A stretch of 64,000 nucleotides of DNA from JALGVA01 sp964617715 (GCA_964617715.1 CAZTZN010000004.1:1-64000), one strand, 5' to 3'. Shown: positions 28,669-37,246, counted from the first letter of the stretch. Program-made: numbers and translations. Notes: generated from the sequence alone by a model not told the origin.

Positions 28669-29682
28669 GTGAGCAGATCCTCACGACAATCGCCGCTGGA
28701 TGTCCCGCTGCGCTGCCGTCCGCTGCTCAAGCCCAAGGTCTGGGGTGGGCGCGGGCTGGCGACGGTGCTGGGGAAGGAGCTGCCGCCCGGCGAGCCGGTG
28801 GGCGAGTCGTGGGAGGTGGCCGATGTGCCCGAAGGCACCTCCGGCATCGCCGACGGTCCGCTGGCGGGACTGACTCTGCGCGAGGTGAGGGCACGTTTCG
28901 GCGATGAGCTGCTGCCCGGGTGGGGCGCCACGCAGTTCCCGCTGCTGGTGAAGTTCATTGACGCGCAGGAGGACATCTCCATCCAGGTCCACCCCGATGC
29001 GGAGGCGTGCCGGCGGTTGTTCCCGGCCGAGCGCTCCAAGAACGAGACGTGGCTGATCGTGCATGTGGAGCCGGGCGCGGCCGTGCTGCACGGCGTCCGC
29101 CCCGGCGTCACCCGCGACGAGCTGTGCGGGCGTATCGCCGACGGGACGGTGACGCAGGTAATGCGCCGCATTGACGTGCGGCCCGGCGACGTCATCCACC
29201 TGCCTGCCGGCACGCTGCACGCGATGCTGCGCGGGGTGATGCTGCTTGAGGTGCAGGAACCCTCGGACTCAACCTTCCGCGTCTATGACCACGACCGCGT
29301 AGGCCTCGACGGCCGGCCGCGCGAGCTGCACATCGACCAGGCCCTCGCGACTCTGCGCCTCAACAGCCATGTCCCCGCGCTGATCGATCCGCGCCGCGAG
29401 CCACAGGCGTGGGGCGAGCGTGAACTGCTCATCGACTTTGCGCCCTACCGCGTGGAGCGCCTGACGCTGCGCCGTCCCCTGACCTGGCGACCTGACCCCG
29501 ACTGCCCCGCGGTGCTGGTGGTGGTGCGCGGTGAGCTGGAGTTCGAGGCCGGCGGCGTCCGCGGCGCGCTGCGCACGGGGGAGACGACCATCGTGCCGCC
29601 GGCCGTCGCGCGCATGACCCTGGTGCCCGGCGGTGAGTGCCAGGTCGTGGTTGTGCACCCGCGCAGGAGCGCACCGGCCTGA
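28669..29682 (+). CDS. manA: Mannose-6-phosphate isomerase, type I
   Basis: 337 residues starting at a GTG. It converts fructose-6-phosphate to mannose-6-phosphate, the first step to GDP-mannose. Motifs typical of class I zinc-dependent phosphomannose isomerases are visible: 'KPKVWGGRGL' near the start, 'LVKFIDAQEDISIQVHPD' (the QVHPD zinc-ligand region), 'NETWLIVHVEPGA', 'PAGTLHAM' and 'LLEVQEPSDSTFRVYDH'. The C-terminal beta domain is complete. It lies 118 bp after manB; no other start fits better. With manC and manB it completes GDP-mannose synthesis, presumably for exopolysaccharide or protein glycosylation. Confidence 0.92.
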   Translation: MSRSSRQSPLDVPLRCRPLLKPKVWGGRGLATVLGKELPPGEPVGESWEVADVPEGTSGIADGPLAGLTLREVRARFGDELLPGWGATQFPLLVKFIDAQEDISIQVHPDAEACRRLFPAERSKNETWLIVHVEPGAAVLHGVRPGVTRDELCGRIADGTVTQVMRRIDVRPGDVIHLPAGTLHAMLRGVMLLEVQEPSDSTFRVYDHDRVGLDGRPRELHIDQALATLRLNSHVPALIDPRREPQAWGERELLIDFAPYRVERLTLRRPLTWRPDPDCPAVLVVVRGELEFEAGGVRGALRTGETTIVPPAVARMTLVPGGECQVVVVHPRRSAPA

Positions 29683-30064
29683 CGGGCGCACGCGTCGCAC
29701 GAGGCCGCCCCCTCCGCGGGCCGGCCACCTCCAGGATCGGGGAGACATCGTGCCGCCTTCACAGCCCGTCCGCGGGTTGATGACCATCTCGATCTGCCAT
29801 CAGGAAGGAGCCTGAGCGCGACGCGACGAACACTCTCAGCGGATATTGTTGCGCACACAACTACTCGGTGGTGCCGGTGCGCAGGACAGGCAGCGGCGGG
29901 TGGTGTGCTGCATGCTTGACCTCGAGCGGTCACGGACGGCCCGCAGGTACGGGAGGGAAGACCTTCGCTGCAATCGGGGCTACTTCGCGGCACAGGGTGA
30001 GGCCGGCGCGCCGGGCAGACGCCGATCGGTGATGAGGCGCAGGCCCCCCCACAAGAGGTCGCGG
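29683..30064. other. 382-bp intergenic region upstream of marR
   Basis: Contains an operator-like inverted repeat (29848-29861) and, at 29946-29995, a degenerate 50-bp copy of the 5' end of marR in the same reading frame. The frame is open from 29846, so a longer MarR product starting at 29912 or 30032 cannot be excluded. Confidence 0.5.
29848..29861. promoter_or_regulatory. Probable MarR operator upstream of marR
   Basis: GTTG-N6-CAAC within CGGATATTGTTGCGCACACA, about 200 bp before marR. The same CGGATA-(A)-TTGTTGC...CAAC pattern recurs at 30610-30623 ahead of the efflux operon. MarR proteins bind short palindromes of this size and commonly autoregulate. Confidence 0.5.
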
Positions 30065-30499
30065 ATGGCCGGACGGTACGTCGGAGCGATCCATCGCTTT
30101 GCCCGGCGCTACTTTGCGGCACAGATGGAGGAGCTGAGCCTCCCCGCGGGGGCCTTCCCGCTCATCTTCCGCCTGCTGCGACGCGACGGCGTCAGCCAGG
30201 ACGAACTCGCCGATGACTTCCTGGTGGACAAGGGCACTACGGCGCGCACCCTGGCGCGGCTGGAGGAGGCGGGGCTGATCACGCGCAGCGTGGACGAGCA
30301 CGACCGACGGATCAAACGCGTGCGTGTCACCGACCGGGCACGTGAGATGGCCCCGGCAATCCGGGCCGCGGCGCGCGCATGGAACGACAAGCTGCTCGAA
30401 GGCTTCAGCGCCGAGGAGCGGGAGATGGCGCTGAGCTTCCTGCAGCGGATGACCGACAATGCGCGCCGACATTGGGAGAACATCCAGTCGGACAGGTGA
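30065..30499 (+). CDS. MarR-family transcriptional regulator
   Basis: 144 residues from the ATG at 30065, the usual MarR length, with AAGAGGT just upstream; ATG 30032 is an alternative. The winged-helix core is clear at residues about 35-95: 'VSQDELADDFLVDKGTTARTLARLEEAGLITR', then the wing 'DEHDRRIKRVRVTDRARE'. The flanking helices ('YVGAIHRFARRYFAAQMEEL' and 'RMTDNARRHWENIQ') would form the dimer interface. It directly precedes, on the same strand, a four-gene ABC efflux operon, and near-identical palindromes precede both, so it most likely represses the pump until a ligand binds. Ligand unknown. Confidence 0.9.
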   Translation: MAGRYVGAIHRFARRYFAAQMEELSLPAGAFPLIFRLLRRDGVSQDELADDFLVDKGTTARTLARLEEAGLITRSVDEHDRRIKRVRVTDRAREMAPAIRAAARAWNDKLLEGFSAEEREMALSFLQRMTDNARRHWENIQSDR

Positions 30500-30609
30500 C
30501 CCCCGCCTCGCCGCACGCCGTGCCGCCGGCAGATTCCCCCCCGGCACAGATGGGGCCAGCACAAGGCTGTTGCGTTGTCCGTGCATATCTGGTATTGTGC
30601 CGGATAATT

Positions 30610-30623
30610 GTTGCAAGCGCAAC
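30610..30623. promoter_or_regulatory. Probable MarR operator upstream of the efflux operon
   Basis: GTTGC-AAGC-GCAAC, a perfect 5-bp inverted repeat preceded by CCGGATAATT, 56 bp before the TolC-like start codon. The GATAAT at 30603-30608 resembles a -10 hexamer and overlaps the site edge, so binding would block transcription. It closely matches the site at 29848-29861. Confidence 0.55.
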
Positions 30624-30679
30624 GTTTCTTCGCGGGAGAGGGCACGCAGTTCAAGCGATTGGCGGTCAGGACAGTGCTC

Positions 30680-32065
30680 ATGAAACGTTCAGTGACGCGG
30701 TGTCTGAAGCCCCTGCTGTTGGCGTGGTGCCTGCTGAGCCTCACGAGCCTGCTGTCGGCGCAGGATGACGGGGGCGGACAGCAGGAGGCGCGGGCGGATG
30801 CGAATGTGTTGACGATCGCCGACGCGCTGCGACTGGCAATCGAACGCAATCCGTCCATCGCGAGCGCCCGGCTGGAGATCGAGGCCCGCCGGGCTGCGCT
30901 GGCGGGACAGCGCGGACGTTGGCTGCCCACGCTCACCGCCGACGCGAGCGCGCGCATTCAGCAGTCGCTCGCCCGCCCGATCAATGTCGGTGGCGGCACC
31001 ATCGTCACCGCCGGGCAGACCTCGGAGACCAGCGACGTTGCTCTCACCCTGCGGCAGACCTTCTATCAATCGGGGATCGCCGAGGCGATCGACTCGGCGC
31101 ACGAGCAGGTGGCGGTGAGCGAGCTGGGGCTCGCCGACGCGCGGCGCCGGCTGCTGGTGCAGGTCGCCGCGACCTTCTCGACCATCCTCGCGGACCAGTT
31201 GCTCGTGGATGTGGCCGAGCAGGCGGTCAGCGCCGCCGAGCTGCATCTGCAGCTCGTCGATGCCCGCATCGACGCCGGCACTGCGGCCCCGGCCGACCGA
31301 CTCCCGGTCGAGGTGGAGCTGGCCGACGCGCGCTACGGTTCGGTCAGTGCCGCGAACGCCGTCTGGCAGGCCATCGCCGACCTGCGGGCATTGCTCGCGC
31401 TCCCGCCCGACGAGCTACCCCTGATCCGGGGCACACTGGAGATCACCCCCGAAGACACCGATCTGACCGGATGGATTGAGCGCGCCATGGCCAACCGGCC
31501 GGACCTTGAGGCCCAACGCCGCCGCGTGCGCCTGGCGGAGCTGTCGGTGCGGCAGGCCCGGATCGACGGGGGCCTCACCCTCCAGGCATCCGGCCAGGCC
31601 GACTACGGCCGGCACACCGGGACAACCGGCGAGACCTGGGCCCTGATGGCCGGGGTCAGCTATCCGCTCTTCAACGGTCCGGCCCGGGCCAACATCGAGC
31701 AGGCGAAGGCCAACCTCGAGGCCGCCCGCCAGGGGCTGGCAGAGATGGAGCTGGCGGTGGCCCGGGAGGTCAGCCGGGCGTGGTACGGCCTCGACGACGC
31801 CAGCCAGCGCGTCGAGATGGCGACGGTGTCACTGGCGGCAGCGACCACCAACCTCGAGGCCGCCCGGGCGCGTTACGCCGAGCAGGTCGGCACCATCGTA
31901 GAGGTGACCGACGCCGAGCTGAGCTGGCGGCGCGCCGGCGTGCAGCTCGTGCAGTCGCGCTTCGATCGCAGCATCGCGTATTACCAGCTTCTCGCGGCCA
32001 GCGGCGCTCTGGAGCTGCCCTTACCGCCCGAGGCCGACGAATCCGGGACGGTGATTGAGCCATGA
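30680..32065 (+). CDS. TolC-family outer-membrane efflux protein
   Basis: 461 residues with a signal peptide ('LLLAWCLLSLTSLLSAQ'). Two homologous OEP repeats are visible, the first opening 'LTIADALRLAIERNPSIASARLEIEARRAAL' and the second near 'LTGWIERAMANRPDLEAQRRRVRLAELSVRQARIDGGLTLQASG', with 'GVSYPLFNGPARANIEQAKANLEAARQGL' as in TolC-type proteins. It would form the trimeric outer-membrane exit duct of the pump encoded by the next three genes. Its TGA stop overlaps the start of the adaptor (ATGA). The start at 30680 is the first Met before the signal peptide; the upstream frame lies over the operator and is not coding. Confidence 0.92.
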   Translation: MKRSVTRCLKPLLLAWCLLSLTSLLSAQDDGGGQQEARADANVLTIADALRLAIERNPSIASARLEIEARRAALAGQRGRWLPTLTADASARIQQSLARPINVGGGTIVTAGQTSETSDVALTLRQTFYQSGIAEAIDSAHEQVAVSELGLADARRRLLVQVAATFSTILADQLLVDVAEQAVSAAELHLQLVDARIDAGTAAPADRLPVEVELADARYGSVSAANAVWQAIADLRALLALPPDELPLIRGTLEITPEDTDLTGWIERAMANRPDLEAQRRRVRLAELSVRQARIDGGLTLQASGQADYGRHTGTTGETWALMAGVSYPLFNGPARANIEQAKANLEAARQGLAEMELAVAREVSRAWYGLDDASQRVEMATVSLAAATTNLEAARARYAEQVGTIVEVTDAELSWRRAGVQLVQSRFDRSIAYYQLLAASGALELPLPPEADESGTVIEP

Positions 32066-33981
32066 AGCGCAACCTCATCATCGCGGCGGTGGTCGCGGTC
32101 GTGGTGGCGGGCGTGTGGTGGATGCGGCGGGAGAAGGGCGAGGAGGAGGCCGAGCCCGAACTGGTGACCGCCGAGGTCACCCGGGGCGATCTGCGCGTGA
32201 CCGTCGCGGCCACCGGTGTACTCGAACCGCTGACCACCGTGGAGGTGCGATCGCGCAGCGGCGGCGAGATCTCCAAGCTCTACGTGGAGGCCGGGGACTA
32301 CGTCGAGGCCGGACAGCTCATCGCCCAGCTCGATCCGACTGAGCTGCAGAGCGAGATTGACCAGGCGGCGGCTCAGGTGGTCTCGGCCAACGCTCGGGTC
32401 GCGCAGGCGCGCTACTCGGCTGAGGCCCAGTCAACGCAGACCCGCACCGGCATCGATGAGGCACGGGCCGCGGTTGAGACCGCGCGCGCCCGCCTCGAAC
32501 AGGCTCAGGCGCAGCTCGAGCAGACGCGACGGACCACCGCCCAACAGATTGAGCAGGCGCGGGCCGGACTGGAGTCGGCTCGGGCGCGACTGGCGCAGGC
32601 CGAGGTGCAGGCCGAGACCGAACCCGAGCTGGTGGCCGCCGACATCGCTCAGGCGGAGGCGGGCCTCGAGCGCGCCCGGCAGCAGCTCGCGGCGCTGGAG
32701 GCGGGCGCGCGACCTCAGGAGATCGCTCAGGCTGAGGCACGCGTCACCGAGGCGCAGGTGATCGCCGACAACGCCGCGACGGAATTGCGACGCCAGCAGC
32801 AGTTGGCCGAGAAGGGCTTTGTCTCGCAGCAGGCCGTTGACAGCGCCCGGCGCGCCGCCGACACCGCCGCCGCACAGCTCGCCTCGGCCCGCGAAGCCCT
32901 GTCGCTGGCCCGGGAGGGGGCGCGCAGCGAAGAGATCGAGAGTGCCCGCGCGCAGGTCAGGCAGGCCGAGGCGGCGTTGGAGGCGGCCCGCGCGCGTGGC
33001 GTCTCGGTGAGCGTGCGCGAGAGCGATCTGATGGCGGCGCGCGCGGCGGTCGCCGAAGCGGAGGCGTCGTTGCGCAGCGCCGAGGCGAACCGGGCTCAGG
33101 TGGCGGTGCGCGAGGGCGACGTGGAGGCTGCGCGCCGCGCCGTCGAGCAGACTGAGGCCGCCCTGGAGCGCGCCGAGTCCGGAACTCTCACCGATGACGC
33201 GCGCCGGCAGGAGATCACCGCCGCCATGGCCGACCTGCGGCGCACGCAGTCGGCCCTCGACGATGTGCGTTACAGCTTCGACCACACCACCATCGTCGCC
33301 CCCCGCAGTGGTGTCGTGCTGGAGAAGTTCGTTGAGGAGGGCACCGTAATCCCCCCCGGCACCGCCGCCCTCGCGCAGGGCACCGGCATCGTGAGTATCG
33401 CCGACATCACTGAGATGTACGTGACCGCCGACGTCGATGAGGTGGACATCTCTCGTGTCGCCGTCGGTCAGCCGGTCGAGATCGAGGTCGAGACCCTGCC
33501 CGGCGTCACCATCACCGGGCGCGTGGACAAGGTCTTCCCGCAGGGCAAGGAGGAGACCAATGTCATCTACTTCCCGGTCCGCATCCGGATCGATAAGCTG
33601 CACCCCAAGCTGCGCCCGGGCATGACCGCCGACGTGAATATTCTCATCGCCGAACGCCAGGATGTCCTGCTTGTGCCGGATGCCGCCATCGACCGCTCCG
33701 GTGGGAGGACCGTGGTGCAGGTGCTGGAGCAGGAGGGCGCCGAGCCGGTCGAGCGCGAGGTGGAGGTAGGTGTGACCGACTACGAGCAGACCGAGATCCT
33801 CAGCGGCCTGCGCGCGGGCGAGCGGGTTGTGCTGCCGTCTGCCGCGCCCATGTTCGGCATGGGTGGACCGGGCGGTCCCGGCGGCAGAGCGCAGGCCGGT
33901 GATCGAACACCCCAGGAGGAACGGGCCCGCAGCGTCCGCCGCACCACACGCATGATCGGTCATACCAGGGAGCGTCGCTAG
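32062..33981 (+). CDS. HlyD/MacA-family periplasmic adaptor with very long coiled coil
   Basis: 639 residues, well above the ~370-400 usual for MacA. It has an N-terminal membrane anchor (residues 4-22, 'LIIAAVVAVVVAGVWW'), a first lipoyl half-motif ('GGEISKLYVEAGDYVEAGQLIAQLDP'), a very long Ala/Glu/Arg/Gln-rich coiled-coil region (about 95-410), then the second lipoyl half ('IVAPRSGVVLEKFVEEGTVIPPG') and beta-barrel and membrane-proximal parts. It links the MacB pair to the TolC-like duct. The C-terminus ends in a Gly-rich and Arg-rich tail. It overlaps tolC by 4 bp. The coiled-coil expansion is unusual (see findings). Confidence 0.9.
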   Translation: MKRNLIIAAVVAVVVAGVWWMRREKGEEEAEPELVTAEVTRGDLRVTVAATGVLEPLTTVEVRSRSGGEISKLYVEAGDYVEAGQLIAQLDPTELQSEIDQAAAQVVSANARVAQARYSAEAQSTQTRTGIDEARAAVETARARLEQAQAQLEQTRRTTAQQIEQARAGLESARARLAQAEVQAETEPELVAADIAQAEAGLERARQQLAALEAGARPQEIAQAEARVTEAQVIADNAATELRRQQQLAEKGFVSQQAVDSARRAADTAAAQLASAREALSLAREGARSEEIESARAQVRQAEAALEAARARGVSVSVRESDLMAARAAVAEAEASLRSAEANRAQVAVREGDVEAARRAVEQTEAALERAESGTLTDDARRQEITAAMADLRRTQSALDDVRYSFDHTTIVAPRSGVVLEKFVEEGTVIPPGTAALAQGTGIVSIADITEMYVTADVDEVDISRVAVGQPVEIEVETLPGVTITGRVDKVFPQGKEETNVIYFPVRIRIDKLHPKLRPGMTADVNILIAERQDVLLVPDAAIDRSGGRTVVQVLEQEGAEPVEREVEVGVTDYEQTEILSGLRAGERVVLPSAAPMFGMGGPGGPGGRAQAGDRTPQEERARSVRRTTRMIGHTRERR

Positions 33982-34000
33982 AGCCGCGGAGCAGGGGAAG

Positions 34001-34705
34001 ATGGCGCTGATCGAAGTCACGGATGTCCACAAGATCTACCGCATGGGCGAGGTGGAGGTTCATGCCTTGCGCGGCGTATCGCTGCAGATCGAGGCCGGCG
34101 AGCACCTCGCCGTCATGGGGCCGTCGGGCTCGGGCAAATCCACGCTCATGAACCTGCTGGGCTGCCTGGACACCCCCACCCGCGGAAGCTACTATCTTGA
34201 CGGGGAGGACGTCAGTCGCCTCAGCTCTGATCGTCTGGCGGCGGTGCGCAACCGCAAGATCGGCTTCGTGTTCCAGCAGTTCAACCTGCTGCCGCGCGCC
34301 ACCGCCGCCCAGAATGTCGCCCTGCCCTTGATCTACGGCGGCGCGGCCAACAGCCCTGAGCGGGCCCTGCAGGCGCTCGAGCGCGTCGGTCTTGCCGAGC
34401 GCGCCCACCACCGCCCGCGCGAGATGTCCGGCGGCGAGCAGCAGCGGGTGGCCATCGCCCGCGCGCTGGTCAACAATCCGAGTATCGTGCTGGCCGACGA
34501 GCCCACGGGGAACCTGGACACCCGCACCGGCGCCGAGATCCTCGCGCTGTTTGATGAACTCAACGCGGAGGGCATCACGCTGGTGATGGTGACGCACGAT
34601 CAGCACGTGGCCGAACGCTGTCGCCGCGTGGTCCGGCTGGTAGACGGCGAACTTGAGAGTGATCGCCGCAACCATGAGATGCTCCCGGCCGGTGAGGGCA
34701 CATGA
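34001..34705 (+). CDS. MacB-type ABC transporter ATP-binding protein
   Basis: 234 residues. Walker A GPSGSGKS (about residues 41-48), Q-loop 'FVFQQFNLLP', signature SGGEQQR, Walker B 'IVLADEPTGNLD' and the H-loop 'MVTHDQHVAERC' are all intact. The overall sequence is of the LolD/MacB/FtsE class that works with a separate permease. It starts 19 bp after the adaptor stop, and its TGA overlaps the permease ATG. It powers the mechanotransmission-type efflux of the operon; the substrate (a macrolide-like antibiotic, a siderophore or a peptide) cannot be read from sequence. Confidence 0.95.
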   Translation: MALIEVTDVHKIYRMGEVEVHALRGVSLQIEAGEHLAVMGPSGSGKSTLMNLLGCLDTPTRGSYYLDGEDVSRLSSDRLAAVRNRKIGFVFQQFNLLPRATAAQNVALPLIYGGAANSPERALQALERVGLAERAHHRPREMSGGEQQRVAIARALVNNPSIVLADEPTGNLDTRTGAEILALFDELNAEGITLVMVTHDQHVAERCRRVVRLVDGELESDRRNHEMLPAGEGT

Positions 34706-35901
34706 GTCTGCGGGAAGCGCTGCGTGCGGCCCTCCTCAGCCTGGCGGCGAACAAGACCCGCTCGCTGCTGACCATGCTCGGCGTCATCATCGGCGTGGCG
34801 GCGGTGCTGGTGGTCGTCGCCATCGGCGAAGGGCTCAAGACCGACACCCTCAACCGCATCCGCTCGCTGGGCACCAACCTGATCATGGTCTTCCCCGGTG
34901 CCGGCCGCGGCTTCGGCCCGACCACGCGGCCGGGGCGGATTACTCAGGAGGATTTCGAGGCTCTCTCGGCCGAGCTGACCGGGATCTCCGCCATCGCGCC
35001 GGTGGTGCAGACCGGCGCTACCGCCAAGTACCGCAACCTCACGCACAACACTCAGGTCGTCGGGAGCAACTCGCAGTGGGCGAGGGCCATGGCCTTCGAG
35101 ATCACCGACGGCCGTTTTCTCAGCATCGGTGATGAGCGGGGCCGCGCGCGTGTAGCGGTGATCGGCACCGAGGTCATGGACGAGCTGTTCTACGGGCGCG
35201 CGATGGTCGGCGAGTACATCCGCCTCAACGGTATCCCCTTCGAGATCATCGGCATCCTGGAGGAGAAGGGCGGCGGGTGGGGCAACCCCGACAACCAGGT
35301 GGTCATCCCCATCTCCACCGCACGCCAGCGACTGGTGGGCAACGCCGACCTCTCGCGTATCTACATCTCGGCGGCGAACGAGAAGGTCGTGCCCGAGGTC
35401 ATCGAAAGTGTGAAGCACATCCTGCGCCGCACTCATCGCGTGACCGAGGCCAACGAGGACTTCCGGATCCGCGACCAGAGCGAGTTCCTCACCACCGTGA
35501 GCGAGACCACCGGCCAGATGACCATGTTCGTCGGCGGCATCGCGCTGGTCTCGCTGCTGGTGGGCGGTGTGGGGATCATGAACATCATGCTGGTGTCGGT
35601 GGCCGAGCGCACGCGCGAGATCGGCATCCGCAAGGCGGTCGGGGCGCGCGGGCGCGACATCCTCGCCCAGTTCCTGATCGAGTCGGTGATGCTCAGCGTC
35701 ATCGGCGGCCTGATCGGCATTGCCATCGGCTTCTCCGTGTCCCGGGCGTTGGGCAACTCCCTTGGTTGGGAGACCGTGGTGCCGACGTGGTCGGTGGTGC
35801 TGTCCTTCCTGTTTTCCGCCGCCGTTGGTGTCTTCTTCGGGTACTACCCTGCCCGCAAGGCCGCCATGCTCGACCCCATCGAGTGCCTGCGCTACGAGTA
35901 G
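34702..35901 (+). CDS. MacB-type ABC transporter permease
   Basis: 399 residues. It has the MacB topology: one N-terminal helix ('ANKTRSLLTMLGVIIGVAAVLVVVAIGEG', residues about 14-42), a large periplasmic domain to about residue 270, and three C-terminal helices within the FtsX domain, including 'VGGIALVSLLVGGVGIMNIMLVSVAERTREIGIRKAVGA', a signature of FtsX/MacB permeases. ATGA overlap with the ATPase gene indicates translational coupling. It would act as a dimer with the ATPase and the adaptor. It closes the operon; 619 bp of non-coding DNA follow. Confidence 0.95.
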   Translation: MSLREALRAALLSLAANKTRSLLTMLGVIIGVAAVLVVVAIGEGLKTDTLNRIRSLGTNLIMVFPGAGRGFGPTTRPGRITQEDFEALSAELTGISAIAPVVQTGATAKYRNLTHNTQVVGSNSQWARAMAFEITDGRFLSIGDERGRARVAVIGTEVMDELFYGRAMVGEYIRLNGIPFEIIGILEEKGGGWGNPDNQVVIPISTARQRLVGNADLSRIYISAANEKVVPEVIESVKHILRRTHRVTEANEDFRIRDQSEFLTTVSETTGQMTMFVGGIALVSLLVGGVGIMNIMLVSVAERTREIGIRKAVGARGRDILAQFLIESVMLSVIGGLIGIAIGFSVSRALGNSLGWETVVPTWSVVLSFLFSAAVGVFFGYYPARKAAMLDPIECLRYE

Positions 35902-36520
35902 CGGCCGGTCGCAGGCTGCAGGGCGCACGCGCACCGTAGGGGCAGGGGGCCGCTCCCGCTGTCGTCGTCTCCCGTCTACTCTCCGCCGAGGGCCTCCGCA
36001 AGCTGCCGGAAGGCCCCAGGATGACCTCGCGCGTGAACCCCGCCGCTGACCACGCCATGTGCGACGTGACTGCAACCTTCTCCGTGCGCAGCAGCGGATT
36101 GTCCGGAAAGGGTGGTTCGCGCGCGAGCACGTCCGGCCTCGCACCCCCTGCCCGGGCCCCGTGCTGAGCCGAGCTTACCCCCTTGCCCCATTGCGGACTC
36201 TCTCGGGGAGAACGCGAGCGAAGGTTGGCTTTTGGGCAACCCATCTCGCGGGAGGAGGGATCGCCTTCATGCAGAACGAATTGCTCAAGCAGAGGTGATG
36301 CGCACCTGGAGTATCGCCTGTGCCCGCCCGGGGACAGGCCTGAGCTGCGGATGCGCCAGGTGGGTCGCCGCAAGCTCGTTGCCGTGCCTCCAACGTCAAC
36401 TATCGCCGCATCCGCGGCGGCTGCTCGCACCGGCCCTCGGGCCATCGCCCGCCCGGGGGGCACAGGCAGCCGTGAGGGTGAGTGCCATAGGAGTGATGTC
36501 ACGGATAGGAGGCAGGGACA
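35902..36520. other. 619-bp intergenic region, probable structured leader
   Basis: No tRNA, rRNA or known riboswitch is recognised. The part from 36213 onward holds several nested or competing inverted repeats and a 9-codon frame with a good ribosome site (described separately). AGGAGG at 36507-36512 belongs to the following gene. The first 300 bases show nothing I can name. Confidence 0.5.
36213..36415 (+). promoter_or_regulatory. Possible structured leader RNA with short ORF
   Basis: Nested stems CGCGAG/CTCGCG (36213-36250) around GGTTG/CAACC are followed by AGGAGG and a 9-codon frame (36269-36298, peptide MQNELLKQR). Immediately after come CACCTGG (36303)/CCAGGTG (36356) enclosing GCCTGT/ACAGGC, then a perfect 9-bp pair GCGGATGCG (36347-36355)/CGCATCCGC (36407-36415) that would compete with the hairpin before it. 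The pattern recalls transcription attenuation, 100 bp before the prepilin start. No known family is matched by eye. Confidence 0.3.
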
Positions 36521-37246
36521 ATGTTCCGCAAAGGGTTCACGCTCATTGAGTTGTTGGTTGTGATCGCGATCATCGCGATCCTCGCGGCCATTCTCTTCCC
36601 TGTGTTCGCCCGAGCGAGGGAGAAGGCCAGACAGACCTCGTGCTTGAGCAACATGAAACAGATCGCGACGGCCACGGAGATGTACACCCAGGACTACGAC
36701 GAGTGCTACCCCATCAGCATCTACCCGTCAGCGGTCGGCGTGGTCACCTTCTACCACGAGTTAATGCCCTACATGAAGAACAGTCAGATACTGGAGTGTC
36801 CCTCTGAGCCCAAGCGCATCGGGATGGACGAACTGGAGGCGGCTCTGGGGGTGCCCCCTGTGCCCGGCCTGACGGGCACCGGCTTCAACGGCAACTACGC
36901 CATCTTCGAGGATGGATACACCGCCTCCAGCCCGAATCCCATCACGGGCGAGTGGGGTGCGGTGGTCAGCAATGCCCAACTCGTGTATCCCGCTGAGACC
37001 TTCGTGATGGGTGACGGTGAGATCGCGTCGGGGTACGGAGACATGGATCCCTTCGATTCACCGGTCGTCGGTGCTCACAACGAGGGCTTCAACGCAGCCT
37101 TCGCCGACGGCCACGCGAAGTGGATCAAGTGCGTGGAGGAACCATCCGTCCACTTCGTTGATCTCGGCGGGAACGTCATGAACGCCTGGCGGATTCAGGG
37201 TACCCGCTACGACGGTAGAATGCAGCTCTGGGGCCTGCCCAGGTAG
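36521..37246 (+). CDS. Type IV pilin-like (pseudopilin) H-X9-DG protein
   Basis: 241 residues. It has a class III (prepilin) signal: GFTLIE at residues 5-10 with the processing site after Gly5, followed by the hydrophobic helix 'LLVVIAIIAILAAILFPVFARAREKARQ'. The C-terminal part carries the H-X9-DG motif (His186, Asp196-Gly197; 'FADGHAKWI'), which defines a large family of prepilin-processing-associated (DUF1559-type) proteins. Such proteins are very numerous in Planctomycetota and Armatimonadota, and their role (pseudopilus, surface attachment or secretion) is unknown. Exported to the inner membrane and processed by prepilin peptidase. AGGAGG lies 8 bases before the ATG. No pilus assembly genes are nearby. 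Confidence 0.9.
   Translation: MFRKGFTLIELLVVIAIIAILAAILFPVFARAREKARQTSCLSNMKQIATATEMYTQDYDECYPISIYPSAVGVVTFYHELMPYMKNSQILECPSEPKRIGMDELEAALGVPPVPGLTGTGFNGNYAIFEDGYTASSPNPITGEWGAVVSNAQLVYPAETFVMGDGEIASGYGDMDPFDSPVVGAHNEGFNAAFADGHAKWIKCVEEPSVHFVDLGGNVMNAWRIQGTRYDGRMQLWGLPR

Noticed and set aside
35902..36520. c-di-GMP (GEMM) riboswitch before the prepilin gene
   Set aside because: The conserved GCAAA and GGGACGCAAAGCC elements are not present; only generic stem-loops are seen.
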